DNA of 64,000 bases from Prochlorococcus sp. AG-347-L19 (GCA_003278895.1 QCCO01000002.1:1-64000); one strand, 5' to 3'. Counted from the stretch's first letter, positions 1 through 10,786 are shown. Notes: generated from the letters alone by a model not told the origin. Numbers and translations are program-made.

Positions 1-267
1 CCCTCGAACTAGTACTTCTATTTGTCTCATACCTTGATCAAGTGCTCTTCTAGCTGCAGCTTCGGCAGCTGTTTGAGCAGCAAATGGGGTACCTTTCCTA
101 GCTCCTTTAAATCCACTTGCGCCAGCAGAAGACCAAGAAATTACATGACCAGAGGTATCAGTAATTGAGACGATAGTATTATTAAATGTGCTTTGGATGT
201 GTACCACACCATTGGGTACATTACGTTTAGATTTCTTTGAACCTGTTTTTTTTACTGTAGCTGCCAT
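1..267 (-). CDS. rpsK: 30S ribosomal protein S11, C-terminus cut by window edge
   Basis: Small-subunit platform protein that contacts the 3' region of 16S rRNA near the E site. Translating the minus strand from the ATG at 265-267 gives a start resembling [12 protein letters not shown] followed by the conserved S11 stretch on assembly of [10 protein letters not shown] type. Only 89 codons are inside the window; the family is about 130 residues, so the rest lies to the left. It follows rpsM by 44 bp in the alpha-operon part of the ribosomal cluster, where rpoA normally comes next. The identity is secure from sequence and order; only the C-terminus is unseen. Confidence 0.93.
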   Translation of the reverse strand, partial: MAATVKKTGSKKSKRNVPNGVVHIQSTFNNTIVSITDTSGHVISWSSAGASGFKGARKGTPFAAQTAAEAAARRALDQGMRQIEVLVRG

Positions 268-311
268 GATGTTTTAAGTTAATACTTCAATTTGTAAATA
301 GATTTAGTTAT

Positions 312-677
312 TTATTTTTTTCTTCCAGCAACTGTTTTCCTAGAACCGCGTCTTGTTCTTGCATTGGTTCTAGTTCTTTGACCCCTTACTGGAAGACTCA
401 TTCTATGTCTTCTTCCCCTTACACACCCTATATCTTGTAGACGTTTTAAAGCCATTCCCTCTTTTCTTCTCAAATCCCCTTCTAAAGTGAAATCTTCTGT
501 GGCACCTCTTAGTTTTTGCACATCAGAATCTGAAAGGTCTTTGACACGAGTATCTGGGTTTACACCCGTATTAGCAAGAATTAGCTTCGATCTCGTTAAA
601 CCAATTCCATAGACGTATGTAAGTGCAATTTCAACTCGCTTTTCGCGAGGTATGTCAATTCCTGCAATCCTGGCCAC
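312..677 (-). CDS. rpsM: 30S ribosomal protein S13
   Basis: S13 sits in the head of the 30S subunit and contacts the P-site tRNA and the 50S bridge. The 121-residue product starts [14 protein letters not shown], has the helix-two-turn-helix region ([11 protein letters not shown]) and the basic C-terminal tail with [14 protein letters not shown] that reaches the P site. The length is normal. It lies between rpmJ and rpsK, the standard bacterial order. Confidence 0.98.
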   Translation of the reverse strand: MARIAGIDIPREKRVEIALTYVYGIGLTRSKLILANTGVNPDTRVKDLSDSDVQKLRGATEDFTLEGDLRRKEGMALKRLQDIGCVRGRRHRMSLPVRGQRTRTNARTRRGSRKTVAGRKK

Positions 678-716
678 GTTTTTGAATAAGTAAAAGTTTG
701 AATTTAAGGGTTAAAT

Positions 717-833
717 TTAACCCTGACGCTGTTTATTGCGAGGTCTTTTCTTGTTAATAACATAGATTTTACCTCTTCTCCTCACGATCTGATCGTCAGG
801 ACTAATTTTTTTGACTGAAGATCTGACCTTCAT
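717..833 (-). CDS. rpmJ: 50S ribosomal protein L36, zinc-free form
   Basis: A 38-residue protein read from the ATG at 831-833. It begins MKVRSSVKK and ends [12 protein letters not shown], the L36 hallmarks. L36 binds 23S rRNA domains and helps late 50S assembly. Ordinary L36 carries three Cys and one His that hold a zinc ion; this copy contains no Cys and no His, so it is a zinc-independent form. It lies between adk and rpsM. In many cyanobacteria infA sits between adk and rpmJ, but the 45 bp here are too short for it. Confidence 0.93.
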   Translation of the reverse strand: MKVRSSVKKISPDDQIVRRRGKIYVINKKRPRNKQRQG

Positions 834-878
834 AGGGGTTTAACAAATAAAACGTTAATACTATATTCTACATCATCA

Positions 879-1427
879 TCAAGCCATTTTTAGTTTGATA
901 TCAGAGGAAATTGTTTTTAAATCTCTATCAGCATCAATATATTCTAACAATGAGAGATCTTTAAAATATCGAATCAATGGTTCTGTAGTTTTTTTATAAA
1001 TGTCAACTCTTGTTTTAATTGTCTCTTCCGTATCATCTTTTCTACCTCTCAAAAGCAAACGCTTAATTAGTACTTCTTCCGGGATATCTAAATAAAAAAC
1101 TAATTCCAAAGGTTGATTTATTTCATTTAAGACTTCATTCAATGAATTTGCTTGAGATAAATTTCTTGGGTAACCATCTAGAATCCAACCTTTGTTATCT
1201 TTGACTAAATTTTGTCTTACTATCTTTAATACGAGTTCATCACTAACAAGTTCCCCTCGATTCATAATATCCTTTACCTGAATACCAAGGGCAGTATTCA
1301 TTTCGATTTCTTTTCTTAATAATTCACCAGTAGAAAGGTGTAAATAAGAATTACTTTGACTAAGCAATTCCGCTTGAGTCCCTTTCCCTGCTCCAGGAGC
1401 TCCTAAAAATAGTATATGTTTCTTCAT
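879..1427 (-). CDS. adk: Adenylate kinase, short (LID-less) type
   Basis: Catalyses ATP + AMP = 2 ADP in the cytoplasm and keeps the adenylate pool balanced. The P-loop GAPGAGKGT is at residues 9-17, the AMP-binding segment STGELLR follows, and DGYPRN marks the second nucleotide-binding region. The protein is 182 residues, against about 214 for the long form. The LID domain, which often carries a zinc site, is replaced by a short [10 protein letters not shown] loop. The ATG shares one base with the secY stop codon (TAATG), so the two are probably translationally coupled. Confidence 0.97.
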   Translation of the reverse strand: MKKHILFLGAPGAGKGTQAELLSQSNSYLHLSTGELLRKEIEMNTALGIQVKDIMNRGELVSDELVLKIVRQNLVKDNKGWILDGYPRNLSQANSLNEVLNEINQPLELVFYLDIPEEVLIKRLLLRGRKDDTEETIKTRVDIYKKTTEPLIRYFKDLSLLEYIDADRDLKTISSDIKLKMA

Positions 1428-2746
1428 TAATTGTTAATTAGTCCCTCATACCTTTGTGAAATAACATAAGTTTGAATTTGCTTAGCAGTATCAATAGCAA
1501 CACCCACAAGAATAAGCAATGAAGTTGCTCCTAAACCTTGAAAGGTCTGAACATTAGTAGCTCTTTCTACTGCAGCTGGGATTATAGCTACTGAACCCAG
1601 AAATAATCCTCCCAATAAAGTCAACCTATTTTGTATACCTGATAGGTAGTTGGCTGTATTTGTTCCTGGTCTAACTCCTGGAATCGCTACTCCTCCTTTC
1701 TTTAAATTTGAAGCTACATCAACTGGATTGATAGTAAGAGATGCATAAAAATAGGAGAACCCCAAAATCAAGGAGAAGAATGTAAGAGCATATGGCCATG
1801 GATTAGAAGATCCGGGATTTAAACTACTTGCTAACTTTATTAAGACTGGATTGCCCGTAACATTTGCAATGGTTATGGGTAAAAAGATTAAAGCAGATGC
1901 GAATATTATAGGCATGACTCCTCCTGCATTTAATTTCAAAGGTAAATAACTTTGCCTTGTAGGAAGTAGTGTTGAACTTCCTATCTGCCTTTTTGCACTA
2001 ACAATAGGAATGCGTCTTGCTCCCTCTTGGACAAAAATGATCCCAACGATTGTCAGTAAAAATACTCCAAATAAAACTGCTATTCCTAAAACATCTCCTC
2101 TATCGCCGGTTTGAGCTTTTTCAATGGTTGAACTTAGAGCCTTAGGTAAAGTCGAAACAATATTCAAAAAAATTACCAGTGAAGCACCTTGACCTATCCC
2201 TTTTTCCGTAATAATTTCACTAAACCACATTACTAACATTGAGCCAGTAACCAAGGCAATGGAGGTTTGCAAGACAAATGTAGTTTCACTTATCCCCTCA
2301 ATAGCATATTGTCTGAGAATTAAGGAAAAAATTATACTTTGCAAAAACCCCCATCCTAATGAAACATATCTAGTTATTTGAGCAATTTTTCTTCTCCCCG
2401 CTTCTCCTTCATTTTTTTGTAAATCTTCAAGCACAGGCAATGAAGCTGTGAGAAGCTGGATTATAATTGATGCGTTAATAAAGGGAAGTATGCCTAATGC
2501 GAATATTCCTAAGGTTGAAATTCCTCCTCCAGTAAAAATATCTAAAAAACCTATTAATTGCCCCCCTTGATCTATAAAACTTTTAAAAGCGACCCTATCA
2601 ATACCAGGCATAGGGATATATATACCAAGTCTTACTAAAAGGAGCAGACCTAAAGTAGTTAAAACTCTACTCCTTAACTCTTTATTTAAAAATAATTGGG
2701 AAAGTATTTCAGAAGCGCTAGGATTTCTACTTTTGTTGACCAACAT
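1427..2746 (-). CDS. secY: Preprotein translocase subunit SecY
   Basis: Pore subunit of the SecYEG channel for protein export and membrane insertion; in cyanobacteria it serves both plasma and thylakoid membranes. The 439-residue product has the expected ten hydrophobic segments and family signatures such as IYIPMPGID near residue 45, the [16 protein letters not shown] plug region, and [11 protein letters not shown]. It sits between rplO and adk in the spc part of the cluster. Confidence 0.97.
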   Translation of the reverse strand: MLVNKSRNPSASEILSQLFLNKELRSRVLTTLGLLLLVRLGIYIPMPGIDRVAFKSFIDQGGQLIGFLDIFTGGGISTLGIFALGILPFINASIIIQLLTASLPVLEDLQKNEGEAGRRKIAQITRYVSLGWGFLQSIIFSLILRQYAIEGISETTFVLQTSIALVTGSMLVMWFSEIITEKGIGQGASLVIFLNIVSTLPKALSSTIEKAQTGDRGDVLGIAVLFGVFLLTIVGIIFVQEGARRIPIVSAKRQIGSSTLLPTRQSYLPLKLNAGGVMPIIFASALIFLPITIANVTGNPVLIKLASSLNPGSSNPWPYALTFFSLILGFSYFYASLTINPVDVASNLKKGGVAIPGVRPGTNTANYLSGIQNRLTLLGGLFLGSVAIIPAAVERATNVQTFQGLGATSLLILVGVAIDTAKQIQTYVISQRYEGLINN

Positions 2747-2775
2747 TTTAAGTTTTACCTAAATTTTTAGTAAAT

Positions 2776-3234
2776 TTATTTATTATTTATAAGCTCGCAG
2801 GATCCACCTGCGTCCTCAATTTTTTGTTTCGCAACTTTTGTAAATGCATGAGCTTGAACTTTTAGCTTTACATTAATTTTTCCATTACCAAGGATTTTTA
2901 AAGGAAATTTGGGCTTGAAGATCAATCCTTTCTTAACTAGTGAGTCAAGGTTAACTATATCGTTATCTTTGAAATCATTTAATTTTTCTAAATTTATTAT
3001 GGAAAAGTTCTTTTGATTAATTATTTCAAAGTGCTTTAATTTGGGAACTCTTCTATATAAAGGCATTTGGCCACCTTCAAAACCTGGACGTGTAGGTCTT
3101 CCAGAACGTGACTTTTGTCCTCTCATTCCAAAACCACATGATGCACCCTGACCGGCTGCAATTCCTCTACCCTTTCTTAGTTTTTTCTTTCTCGAGCCAG
3201 AGTTTGATTTAAGTGAATTTAATGTTGAAGTCAT
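2776..3234 (-). CDS. rplO: 50S ribosomal protein L15
   Basis: L15 stabilises the 50S core late in assembly. The ATG at 3232-3234 gives a 152-residue protein starting [18 protein letters not shown], followed by the glycine-rich [22 protein letters not shown] that threads into 23S rRNA. An in-frame ATG eight codons upstream would overlap the end of rpsE by 20 bp and adds residues not typical of L15, so the inner start is chosen. rpmD (L30), which often sits between rpsE and rplO, is absent: only 4 bp separate the genes. Confidence 0.93.
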   Translation of the reverse strand: MTSTLNSLKSNSGSRKKKLRKGRGIAAGQGASCGFGMRGQKSRSGRPTRPGFEGGQMPLYRRVPKLKHFEIINQKNFSIINLEKLNDFKDNDIVNLDSLVKKGLIFKPKFPLKILGNGKINVKLKVQAHAFTKVAKQKIEDAGGSCELINNK

Positions 3235-3238
3235 AATT

Positions 3239-3859
3239 TTAAGAATAGAGCTGTTCAAGTGAGATGCCTCTCTCCCTAGAGGCAGATTTGTGTGTTCTTA
3301 ATTGAGAAAGAGCTACCATAGCAGCTCTAGCGTTATTCAAAGGTGTTTTACTACCCAATCTTTTTGCTAAAACATTTTTTATGCCGGCTAATTCTAAAAC
3401 TGTTCTTATTGAACCACCAGCAATTACTCCTGTGCCTGGGGCAGCTGGTCTAATTAGAACATTAGCCGCACCATCTCGACCTAAAGATAAAGTCGGTATA
3501 GAATTATTTGGGGTTAAGGGAACCCTTACAAGATTCTTTTTACCATCTGAAACTCCCTTTCTCACCGCACCAATAACATCCCCTGCTTTACCAACTCCAA
3601 CTCCAACTTGACCTTTTTCGTTACCTACTACAACAATTGCTCTAAAACTCATTTTTTTTCCACCCTTAACAGTCTTAGAAACGCGTCGAATTTGAACAAC
3701 TCTTTCTTGCCAATCAGAATCTCTCTCTAGATTTTTTGAATCACCTCTTCTATTTCTTTTTCGATCATTACGATTATTCTTTTTTTGTTCTACGGGCGTA
3801 GCTGCAGGAACATTATCGTTCTTGGATTGAATTTCTTGTTTTGTTGGAGTGTCAGTCAT
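3239..3859 (-). CDS. rpsE: 30S ribosomal protein S5
   Basis: S5 lies at the mRNA entry side of the 30S subunit and affects decoding fidelity. The 206-residue protein has a long polar N-terminal extension (about residues 1-45, rich in Lys, Asn, Asp and Arg), then the dsRNA-binding-like domain with [20 protein letters not shown] and the C-terminal domain with [14 protein letters not shown]. coli S5 is about 167 residues; the N-terminal extension accounts for the extra length and is common in cyanobacteria. Confidence 0.97.
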   Translation of the reverse strand: MTDTPTKQEIQSKNDNVPAATPVEQKKNNRNDRKRNRRGDSKNLERDSDWQERVVQIRRVSKTVKGGKKMSFRAIVVVGNEKGQVGVGVGKAGDVIGAVRKGVSDGKKNLVRVPLTPNNSIPTLSLGRDGAANVLIRPAAPGTGVIAGGSIRTVLELAGIKNVLAKRLGSKTPLNNARAAMVALSQLRTHKSASRERGISLEQLYS

Positions 3860-3875
3860 AGTAAAAAATTAAAAG

Positions 3876-4244
3876 TTAGAATTCTAGGCCTGCTTCACGA
3901 GCAGCATCTGCAAGTGCCTTTACTCTACCGTGATATAAATTACCTCCACGGTCAAAAATTACTTGCTTAATACCTTTTTTTATCGCTCTCTTTGCTAATA
4001 ATTTTCCAACAATCGAAGAAGAATTACAATCAGAAGGTAATTTCTCAGATTTTTCTCTTAGTTCTTTATCAACAGTTGAAGCTGAGCAAATAGTTGTTTG
4101 AGCGCTATCATCTATAACCTGAGCATAAATATGGTTATTAGAGCGAAAAACAGACAATCTTGGACGAGTTGCATTTCCAATTAAGAATCTCCTTAATCTT
4201 CTATGTCTTTTTTGGGTTTGTAATTTCCTGGAAAGTTTGGTCAT
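3876..4244 (-). CDS. rplR: 50S ribosomal protein L18
   Basis: Binds 5S rRNA with L5 in the central protuberance of the 50S subunit. The 122-residue protein starts with a basic tail ([19 protein letters not shown]) followed by [20 protein letters not shown] and the C-terminal [24 protein letters not shown] signature. Normal length and position between rplF and rpsE. Confidence 0.97.
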   Translation of the reverse strand: MTKLSRKLQTQKRHRRLRRFLIGNATRPRLSVFRSNNHIYAQVIDDSAQTTICSASTVDKELREKSEKLPSDCNSSSIVGKLLAKRAIKKGIKQVIFDRGGNLYHGRVKALADAAREAGLEF

Positions 4245-4258
4245 TTTTTTAATTGGAA

Positions 4259-4798
4259 TTATTTTTTGCCAGATTTACCAGCTTTTCTGAGAATTCTCTC
4301 ATCATGATATTTAATTCCTTTACCTTTATATGGCTCTGGAGGTCTAATTGATCTGATTTTTGCTGCTTCATTGCCAACAATTTCCTTATCAATTCCAGAT
4401 ACGGTAACGTTTGTATTACTCTCAACTTTGTATGTTATACCATCAGGGGGGATCATTTCTACAGGATGACTATATCCTGCACTTACAACTAGATTTTTAC
4501 CTTTTACTTGTGCTCTTGATCCAACCCCAACAATTTCTAGTTTCTTTGAAAAACCTTGAGTAACCCCTTCAACCATATTTGCAATTAAAGCTCTACATAA
4601 ACCATGTCTCTGCCTTGAATGTATTTTGGTTGTGGTAGGACTTACGACAACAGTATTATCTTTCTTATCAAAACTAACTCCCTCAGGCATGAGACGTTTT
4701 AACTCACCTTTTGGGCCCTTAACTGTAACTGTTAATCCATCAAAATCAACTGTAACTTTCTCTGGAATAAGTACTGGTGTTTTTCCGATTCTTGACAT
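4259..4798 (-). CDS. rplF: 50S ribosomal protein L6
   Basis: L6 lies near the factor-binding site and sarcin-ricin loop of the 50S subunit. The 179-residue protein starts [15 protein letters not shown], shows the two tandem L6 folds, and ends with the family signature [12 protein letters not shown]. It is 12 bp downstream of rpsH and 14 bp upstream of rplR. Confidence 0.97.
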   Translation of the reverse strand: MSRIGKTPVLIPEKVTVDFDGLTVTVKGPKGELKRLMPEGVSFDKKDNTVVVSPTTTKIHSRQRHGLCRALIANMVEGVTQGFSKKLEIVGVGSRAQVKGKNLVVSAGYSHPVEMIPPDGITYKVESNTNVTVSGIDKEIVGNEAAKIRSIRPPEPYKGKGIKYHDERILRKAGKSGKK

Positions 4799-4810
4799 GA
4801 TTAATTCTCC

Positions 4811-5212
4811 TTAATAAACATAGCAGAGGACTTCGCCGCCAATGCCTTGCTTTCTAGCATCGCGATCACTCATAACGCCTTTAGAAGTTGATATTATGGC
4901 AACTCCAAGACCTCCAAGAACTTTTGGTAAACCCCTAGTATTTTTATATATTCTCAAACCAGGTTTACTAACTCTTTGCATAGATCGAATAGTAGGAAAT
5001 TTGTTTTTTCCACTATATTTGAGGCCGAGTATTATTTGTGATTTATAACCTTCACCTTCCTCATTAATATCAGAAATGAACCCCTCTTTTTGAAGTACTT
5101 TTGCGATACTTAAGGACATTTTTGAACCTGGGATTGTTGTGGTTGTATGCTTTTTTTGACTCGCATTTCTAATTCGAGTAAGCATATCGGAAATAGGATC
5201 GTGATTTGACAT
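4811..5212 (-). CDS. rpsH: 30S ribosomal protein S8
   Basis: Primary 16S rRNA-binding protein of the central domain. The 133-residue product starts [17 protein letters not shown] and ends in the family signature region [18 protein letters not shown] followed by [11 protein letters not shown]. It follows rplE directly; rpsN (S14), present at this spot in many bacteria, is not encoded in the 9-bp gap. Confidence 0.97.
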   Translation of the reverse strand: MSNHDPISDMLTRIRNASQKKHTTTTIPGSKMSLSIAKVLQKEGFISDINEEGEGYKSQIILGLKYSGKNKFPTIRSMQRVSKPGLRIYKNTRGLPKVLGGLGVAIISTSKGVMSDRDARKQGIGGEVLCYVY

Positions 5213-5221
5213 AGTTTTAAT

Positions 5222-5761
5222 TTAATTCTTACTAAAAGGCATTCCTAACTCCTGCAAAAGAGCTTTACCTTCTTGATCTGATTTTGCACTAGTGACAATA
5301 GTTATATCCATACCTCTTATTGAATCTATTTTATCAAAAGAGATTTCAGGAAAAATCAATTGCTCTTTCACGCCAACGGTGTAATTACCTCTCCCATCAA
5401 AACTTTTTGGATTAACTCCTCTAAAGTCTCTTATTCTTGGTAAAGCTAGATTTATAAATCTCTCCAAAAAAGAATACATCCTGTCTCCTCTCAAAGTTAC
5501 AGTACAACCAATTGCCATGCCTTCACGAATTTTAAAACCCGCGATAGCTTTTTTGGCCCTAGTTACTAAAGCCTTTTGTCCTGTAATTGTTGCCATTTCA
5601 TTTAAAGAGGCTTCAAGAGCTTTCGAATTCGAAGCTGCCTCACCAAGACCTCTGTTAACGTTGACTTTGACAACTTTAGGTACTTGATGAATATTTTTAA
5701 GACCAAGGTCCTTTAAAAGTTTTGGTCTTATTGATTCTTTGTAGCGATTTTTTAGAGTCAT
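5222..5761 (-). CDS. rplE: 50S ribosomal protein L5
   Basis: 5S rRNA-binding protein that forms an intersubunit bridge with S13. The 179-residue product shows the conserved [16 protein letters not shown] segment, the [17 protein letters not shown] loop that contacts tRNA, and the C-terminal [19 protein letters not shown]. Normal length. A 74-bp gap separates it from rplX upstream, the longest gap inside this half of the operon. Confidence 0.97.
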   Translation of the reverse strand: MTLKNRYKESIRPKLLKDLGLKNIHQVPKVVKVNVNRGLGEAASNSKALEASLNEMATITGQKALVTRAKKAIAGFKIREGMAIGCTVTLRGDRMYSFLERFINLALPRIRDFRGVNPKSFDGRGNYTVGVKEQLIFPEISFDKIDSIRGMDITIVTSAKSDQEGKALLQELGMPFSKN

Positions 5762-5835
5762 AATTTTTTGTTAATTCTGGTCTTTGTCAGAATTGATAAA
5801 TTAGAAAAAGTTGAAATCTGGTTTCTGATGAAAAA

Positions 5836-6192
5836 TTAATCAATTACTTCACCAGTTTTCTTCAATCTTCTTTTCTTAACCCCCTCTTTATCAATAAAGT
5901 ATTCAATCTTACTTGTAAGATTTTTATCCTTTGAAAAAAACATCACATTTGATGCATGTAAAGATGCTTCTTCTGTAAGAATTCTTCCAGTTTCTCCTTC
6001 CTGAGTTGGTTTTACATGTTTGGTCCTTAGGTTAATTCCCTTTACAACTACTCTATTTTCAAGAGGGATGGTTTTTAAAACTTCACCAGTTTTCCCTTTG
6101 TCCTTGCCATTAATTACTTTTACCAAATCTCCAGTTTTGATTCTCATTTTTATTCTCTGGAAATTTTTCTTTTGCTTTAATGAATCCAACAT
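5836..6192 (-). CDS. rplX: 50S ribosomal protein L24
   Basis: L24 is an early 23S rRNA-binding protein that nucleates 50S assembly. The KOW motif ([20 protein letters not shown]) starts near residue 18, and [15 protein letters not shown] follows. The outer ATG directly abuts the rplN stop and is preceded by a full Shine-Dalgarno GGAGGTGA five bases upstream. The inner ATG at residue 16 has only weak AGAG, so the 118-residue form is chosen. Confidence 0.94.
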   Translation of the reverse strand: MLDSLKQKKNFQRIKMRIKTGDLVKVINGKDKGKTGEVLKTIPLENRVVVKGINLRTKHVKPTQEGETGRILTEEASLHASNVMFFSKDKNLTSKIEYFIDKEGVKKRRLKKTGEVID

Positions 6193-6558
6193 TTAAATCA
6201 CCTCCGGAGCAAGAGAAACAATCTTTGTATAATTTTTATCCCGCAGTTCTCTAGCTACAGGACCAAAGACTCTAGTACCTTTTGGATTCTTATCTTCATT
6301 AATCAATACTGCCGCATTGTCATCAAATCTGATTGAATTACCAGTATTTCTTCTTAATGTTGCTTTAGTTCTGACGATCACAGCTTTAACAACTTCAGAT
6401 TTCTTAACTCCCATGTTAGGAAGAGCATCTTTTACAGTTGCCACGATTACATCCCCGACATGTGCATACCTTCTATTAGAACCTAAAACCCTAATACATT
6501 GGAGTCTTTTTGCTCCGCTATTATCGGCAACTGTTAAATAAGTTTCTTGTTGAATCAT
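6193..6558 (-). CDS. rplN: 50S ribosomal protein L14
   Basis: L14 forms an intersubunit bridge with 16S rRNA. The 121-residue product starts [17 protein letters not shown] and contains the signature stretch around [15 protein letters not shown]. Its start overlaps the end of rpsQ by 4 bp (ATGA), and AAGGAGGT lies upstream inside rpsQ, indicating coupled translation. Confidence 0.97.
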
Positions 6559-6821
6559 TTTTTAACCTCCTTAGCCTGACTTGTTTTATTGAGAATCTCT
6601 TCAATGGCCCATCTTTTTTGAGCACTAAGCGGTCTAGTTTCTCTAATTTTAACTCGATCACCTAAAACGCATGTATTTTCTGGATCATGCGCCTTATATC
6701 GAGTAGTTCTACTTACAATTTTTTTATAAGTGGGATGTGGATATCTGTTAATAACAGCAACAACAACTGTTTTATCCATTTTGTCGCTGACAACAGTACC
6801 AATTCTTTCTTTAAGTGCCAT
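6555..6821 (-). CDS. rpsQ: 30S ribosomal protein S17
   Basis: Primary 16S rRNA-binding protein with an OB fold. The 88-residue product starts [20 protein letters not shown] and contains [18 protein letters not shown], the S17 signature. It lies between rpmC and rplN. Unlike its neighbours it has no obvious Shine-Dalgarno sequence in front of the ATG. Confidence 0.97.
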
Positions 6822-6830
6822 AACTAATAA

Positions 6831-7049
6831 TTAATCAGAAGTTGTTTTAGAAGCAGATTGACTCTTACTGAGAGTGAGTAATTGCGCAACTTGTTTCTTG
6901 ATAATTTTAAATTTATGAGTTTCATTGAGCTGTCTTGTAGCTTGCTTGAATCTCAAGTCAAAAAGATCTTTTCGTAATTGGTCAATTTTTTCAGTAATTT
7001 GTTCAGAATTTAATTTTTTAAATTCCTTAAGTGACTCTGAGTTTTTCAT
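6831..7049 (-). CDS. rpmC: 50S ribosomal protein L29
   Basis: Small helical hairpin protein next to the peptide exit tunnel. The 72-residue product contains the family signature [14 protein letters not shown] between two helices. Its ATG overlaps the end of rplP by 4 bp and is preceded by AGAGGAGGT, so translation is likely coupled. Confidence 0.95.
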   Translation of the reverse strand: MKNSESLKEFKKLNSEQITEKIDQLRKDLFDLRFKQATRQLNETHKFKIIKKQVAQLLTLSKSQSASKTTSD

Positions 7050-7528
7050 TGTTTAACCTCCTCTTGAGATTTTTTACTATTTTTTGCATTTTCTTGGGAG
7101 GATTTTTCTAGATTTTTATCAATGGAGATAAATTTTGTTTTTACAGGAAGTTTGTATTGAGCCAGACGCATAGCTTCCTTTGCAGTTTCCTCAGTGATAT
7201 CTTCACCGCCCATTTCAAAAAGTATTCTTCCAGGTTTTACAACTGCGACCCAAAACTCTGGATTACCTTTACCAGAACCCATTCTAGTTTCGGCAGGTCT
7301 CATGGTTACAGGTTTATCAGGAAAAATTCTTATCCAGATTTGACCACCACGTTTGATATATCTTGTCATAGCTCTTCTACTTGCTTCAATCTGACGTGCA
7401 GTTACCCAGCCACAGTCTTGAGCTTGGAGAGCAAATTGACCAAATGCAATAGTATTTCCTTTTGAGGCTACACCCCTCATTCTGCCTCTATGTTGTTTAC
7501 GAAATTTAGTACGTTTTGGACTAAGCAT
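7046..7528 (-). CDS. rplP: 50S ribosomal protein L16
   Basis: L16 organises the A-site side of the 50S subunit. The 160-residue product starts [19 protein letters not shown] and has the signature [20 protein letters not shown] with [13 protein letters not shown]. The C-terminal 20 residues are a Lys/Ser/Glu-rich tail beyond the usual domain. AGGAGGT lies 7 bases before the ATG. Confidence 0.97.
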   Translation of the reverse strand: MLSPKRTKFRKQHRGRMRGVASKGNTIAFGQFALQAQDCGWVTARQIEASRRAMTRYIKRGGQIWIRIFPDKPVTMRPAETRMGSGKGNPEFWVAVVKPGRILFEMGGEDITEETAKEAMRLAQYKLPVKTKFISIDKNLEKSSQENAKNSKKSQEEVKQ

Positions 7529-7539
7529 TTTTATACCTC

Positions 7540-8271
7540 CTATGAATTCTCATTTGAACGATCCTCAAATTGTTGAGGCCTTCTATTAGCTTTCCTCTTA
7601 GGGCTCGCACCCATAGGGATAGTTTGTTCTTCTTTAGGGAGAACTTCACCTTTGAAAACCCAAACTTTAATGCCTAGAACACCGTAAGTTGTATTAGCTT
7701 CACGAGTTGCGTAGTCAATTTCAGCTCTCAAAGTATGTAAAGGTACTCTACCTTCTCTAGTCCATTCAGTTCTAGCTATTTCAGCACCATTCAACCTTCC
7801 CCCTACTTGAATTTTAAGACCTAGAACTCCAGCCCTTTGAGCCCTTTGTAAGGCCATCCTAATAGTTCTTCTAAAGGCGACCCTTTTTTCTAGTTGTTGA
7901 GCAATATATTCAGCAAGTAAAAAAGCATCAGCGTCTACGCGTTCAACTTCAACAACGTTTATTCTGACTTGCCTAGTTCTATCACCTATAGTTTTTTGAA
8001 TGCCAGATCTTAATTCTTCAATACCACTTCCTTGCCTTCCAACTATAACTCCTGGTCTTGCTGTTTTTAATTCAAGTTCCAGTTGGTCGGCTTTTCTAGC
8101 TATTAAAACATCGCTAATTCCTGCTGCTCCATATTTTTTTTGTATGAAGGTACGAATTTTAAAATCTTCTTGGAGAAGAATTGGATATGTTTTAGAAGTA
8201 GCAAACCACTTAGAGCGATGCTCTTGCGTAATTCCTAATCTTAGTCCAGAAGGATGTATTTTATGTCCCAT
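7540..8271 (-). CDS. rpsC: 30S ribosomal protein S3
   Basis: S3 forms part of the mRNA entry channel and helicase activity of the 30S subunit. The 243-residue protein starts [16 protein letters not shown], has the KH domain with [15 protein letters not shown] and the C-terminal signature [13 protein letters not shown]. Its ATG shares one base with the rplV stop (TAATG), with GGAGGT upstream in rplV. Confidence 0.97.
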   Translation of the reverse strand: MGHKIHPSGLRLGITQEHRSKWFATSKTYPILLQEDFKIRTFIQKKYGAAGISDVLIARKADQLELELKTARPGVIVGRQGSGIEELRSGIQKTIGDRTRQVRINVVEVERVDADAFLLAEYIAQQLEKRVAFRRTIRMALQRAQRAGVLGLKIQVGGRLNGAEIARTEWTREGRVPLHTLRAEIDYATREANTTYGVLGIKVWVFKGEVLPKEEQTIPMGASPKRKANRRPQQFEDRSNENS

Positions 8272-8666
8272 TAGTTTTGTACCTCCGCATTAGTTTGATT
8301 AGAAGCAGATTCAACAGAAATACTGATGTGGCAAGTCTGTTTTTTAATTGAAAAAGCTCGACCTTGAGCTCTGGGCCTATACCTTTTCATTACTGGACCA
8401 CTATTAGCCCATGCAGAGGAAATAATTAAGGTGGATGGATCCATTCCAAGGTTATGTTCTGCATTGGCAACCGCAGATCTTAGAACTTTAGTGATGGGGT
8501 CTGTAGATCTGTAAGGCATAAATTCCAACATAATCAGTGCATCTCTGTAGGACCTACCCCTTATCTGATCCAAAACTCTTCTCACTTTAGAGGCTGATCC
8601 TCGAACGTAATTCCCATGAGCAATTGCTGTTTTTGCTGTTTTTGTTGTTTCCGGTGTTTTTGTCAT
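8271..8666 (-). CDS. rplV: 50S ribosomal protein L22
   Basis: L22 lines the peptide exit tunnel and contacts all 23S domains. The 131-residue product has the [20 protein letters not shown] start of the domain and the ending signature [21 protein letters not shown] polar tail follows. It overlaps rpsS by 4 bp and rpsC by 1 bp. Confidence 0.97.
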
Positions 8667-8941
8667 GATTTTGCTCCTTTCTTATCTCTTATATGACCTC
8701 GGTAAGTGCGTGTAGGAGCAAATTCACCAAGTTTATGACCAATCATTTGTTCAGTAATAAATACTGGAATGTGAGTTTTGCCATTATGTACGGCTATTGT
8801 GTGACCAATCATTAAAGGTAAAATCGTAGAGGATCTCGACCAAGTTTTGATAACAGACTTGTCATTATCAGTATTTTGTTTTTCTACCTTCTTGAGCAGG
8901 CTATCTGCTATAAAAGGTCCTTTTTTTAGTGAACGTCCCAT
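8663..8941 (-). CDS. rpsS: 30S ribosomal protein S19
   Basis: S19 sits in the 30S head with S13. The ATG at 8939-8941 gives 92 residues starting [16 protein letters not shown] and containing [20 protein letters not shown] and [15 protein letters not shown]. The open frame extends 31 codons further upstream into the end of rplB, but that part reads as the antisense-like tail of rplB and is not S19, so the inner start is used. Confidence 0.96.
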
Positions 8942-8978
8942 GATTATGTAATAGAAATTGAAATAATAAATGAAGTAA

Positions 8979-9842
8979 TCAAGAGTCTCTTCCTCCTCTA
9001 CTCCTCTTAGAAATGCGACGGCGTCTTCGAACAACTAACTTATTACTTGGTTTGTTCTTTTTACGTGTCTTTAATCCAAGAGCTGGTTTACCCCAAGGAG
9101 TAACTGGTCCTGCTCTACCAATTGGTGCTTTTCCCTCTCCTCCTCCATGTGGATGATCACATGGGTTCATTACACTACCTCTTACTTGAGGCCTTCTTCC
9201 AAGCCATCTTCTTCTTCCTGCTTTACCTAAGCTAGTATTTCTTATTTCAGAATTACCTACTTCACCAAGAGTTGCGTAGCATTCTTTTCTTACAAGTCTT
9301 ACCTCAGTAGATGGGAGTTTTAAAGCAACATAATCTCCCTCTTTTGCCATAACTTGAGCACTAGCTCCTGCGGATCTAACCATTTGAGCGCCCCTACCTG
9401 CGTATAACTCAACACAATGAACACTAGATCCTAATGGCATAACAGAAAGCGGCATGGCATTTCCATCTTCAATTGGAACACTTTCTCCAGAAATGACATT
9501 TTGTCCGACTTTTACTCCTGCTGGAGCGATAATATATCTTTTCTCTCCATCTTCGTAAAATAAAAGTGCCAACCTTGCATTTCTATGAGGATCGTAGTGT
9601 ATAGCTGCAACTTTAGCGTTGATATTTTTTTTATCTCTTCTAAAGTCAACCAATCTATATTGCCTTTTGTGACCACCTCCACGATGACGACAAGTGATAA
9701 CTCCACGATTATTCCTGCCTTTAACTCTATGTTTTGAAACTATTAGTGATCTTTCAGGTTTTGCACTTGTGATTTCACTAAAGTCAGTAACTACTCTCTG
9801 CCTAGTGCCAGGTGTATAAGGTTTGAATTTACGTATTGCCAT
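8979..9842 (-). CDS. rplB: 50S ribosomal protein L2
   Basis: L2 lies close to the peptidyl transferase centre and is needed for subunit joining. The 287-residue protein starts [16 protein letters not shown], carries [20 protein letters not shown] and the signature [18 protein letters not shown] near residue 225, including the key His. Normal length. AAGGAG is present upstream of the ATG. Confidence 0.98.
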
Positions 9843-9854
9843 GATTAAAACTCC

Positions 9855-10157
9855 TTAAGATTCTGGAAATAGTTGGATTTTGTCTCCTTCAGCAAGACGT
9901 ACAATTGCCTTCTTGACCTGAGAACGTTTACCGGAAAATTTCCCGACTCTTCTTGTTCTCCTAGGAGGATTCATAGTGTTAACTCCTATGACTTTAACAC
10001 TGAACAAGGCTTCAATAGCTGCCTTTATTTGTGGTTTAGCCGCTCTATGATCTACTTCGAAAGTATATTGGTTAAGATCTAGTGCATTTGTAGCTTTTTC
10101 AGTAATAACTGGCTTTCGTATTACATCGGCTAAACGAGAATCGAATAATTTACTCAT
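9855..10157 (-). CDS. rplW: 50S ribosomal protein L23
   Basis: L23 surrounds the exit tunnel and docks trigger factor and SRP. The 100-residue product has [20 protein letters not shown] near its start and the loop [15 protein letters not shown]. Its ATG overlaps the end of rplD by 4 bp and is preceded by CAGGAGGT. Confidence 0.97.
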   Translation of the reverse strand: MSKLFDSRLADVIRKPVITEKATNALDLNQYTFEVDHRAAKPQIKAAIEALFSVKVIGVNTMNPPRRTRRVGKFSGKRSQVKKAIVRLAEGDKIQLFPES

Positions 10158-10786
10158 GATGCATAAACCTCCTGAATTTTATCTATCGCTGATTGACCTA
10201 TTACCAATTTATTGGCATTGAGAATATCAAATACATTTAATTGATCGGCGGCGATTAATTTTACTTTCTCAATATTATTAATGGATTTTTTTATAATATC
10301 GGAAGGGCTCTCAAGAATAACCAAAACTTTTTCAGTTTTTTGTATACCTAATCGAGCAAGGCCATTGATGATATCACTTGTTTTAGGCTGCTTTAAAGTA
10401 GATCCAAAATCTTCAACAGCCTTCATATCAGATACTCTGGACATAAGAGCTGTTCTAAGAGCTAATCTACGTTCCTTACGATTCATATCAAGATTGTAAG
10501 AACGTGGCTTCGGTCCAAAAATAATTCCGCCACCAGGTCTTAAGGGTGTCCTTATTGATCCTTGACGAGCTCTTCCTGTACCTTTCTGTTTGTATGGCTT
10601 TCTACCGCCCCCGCGCACTTCAGATCTTGTCAAAGTTGATGCTGTCCCTTGTCTTTTATTTGCTAGCTGTCTAAGGACTGCTCTATGGATTAAGTCTGCC
10701 GAAGAAGTTTCTTTAGCAACTGCTAAATCAAGAGTAACTTTGCCTGATTTTTTACCATCCCACTTTAAAGTTTCAAGTGTTGTCAT
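10154..10786 (-). CDS. rplD: 50S ribosomal protein L4
   Basis: L4 lines the exit tunnel; in enterobacteria it is also the autogenous repressor of the S10 operon, a role not shown here. The 210-residue product has the tunnel loop [19 protein letters not shown] and [18 protein letters not shown]. It overlaps rplC by 4 bp with AAGGAGGT upstream. Confidence 0.97.
   Translation of the reverse strand: MTTLETLKWDGKKSGKVTLDLAVAKETSSADLIHRAVLRQLANKRQGTASTLTRSEVRGGGRKPYKQKGTGRARQGSIRTPLRPGGGIIFGPKPRSYNLDMNRKERRLALRTALMSRVSDMKAVEDFGSTLKQPKTSDIINGLARLGIQKTEKVLVILESPSDIIKKSINNIEKVKLIAADQLNVFDILNANKLVIGQSAIDKIQEVYAS

Noticed and set aside
8942..9034. Extended N-terminus of rpsS
   Set aside because: The added 31 residues come from reading the end of rplB in another frame; canonical S19 starts at MGRSLKK.
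9512..9706. Small frames overlapping ribosomal and other large genes
   Set aside because: They lie within strongly conserved genes in other frames and show no independent motifs or start signals.
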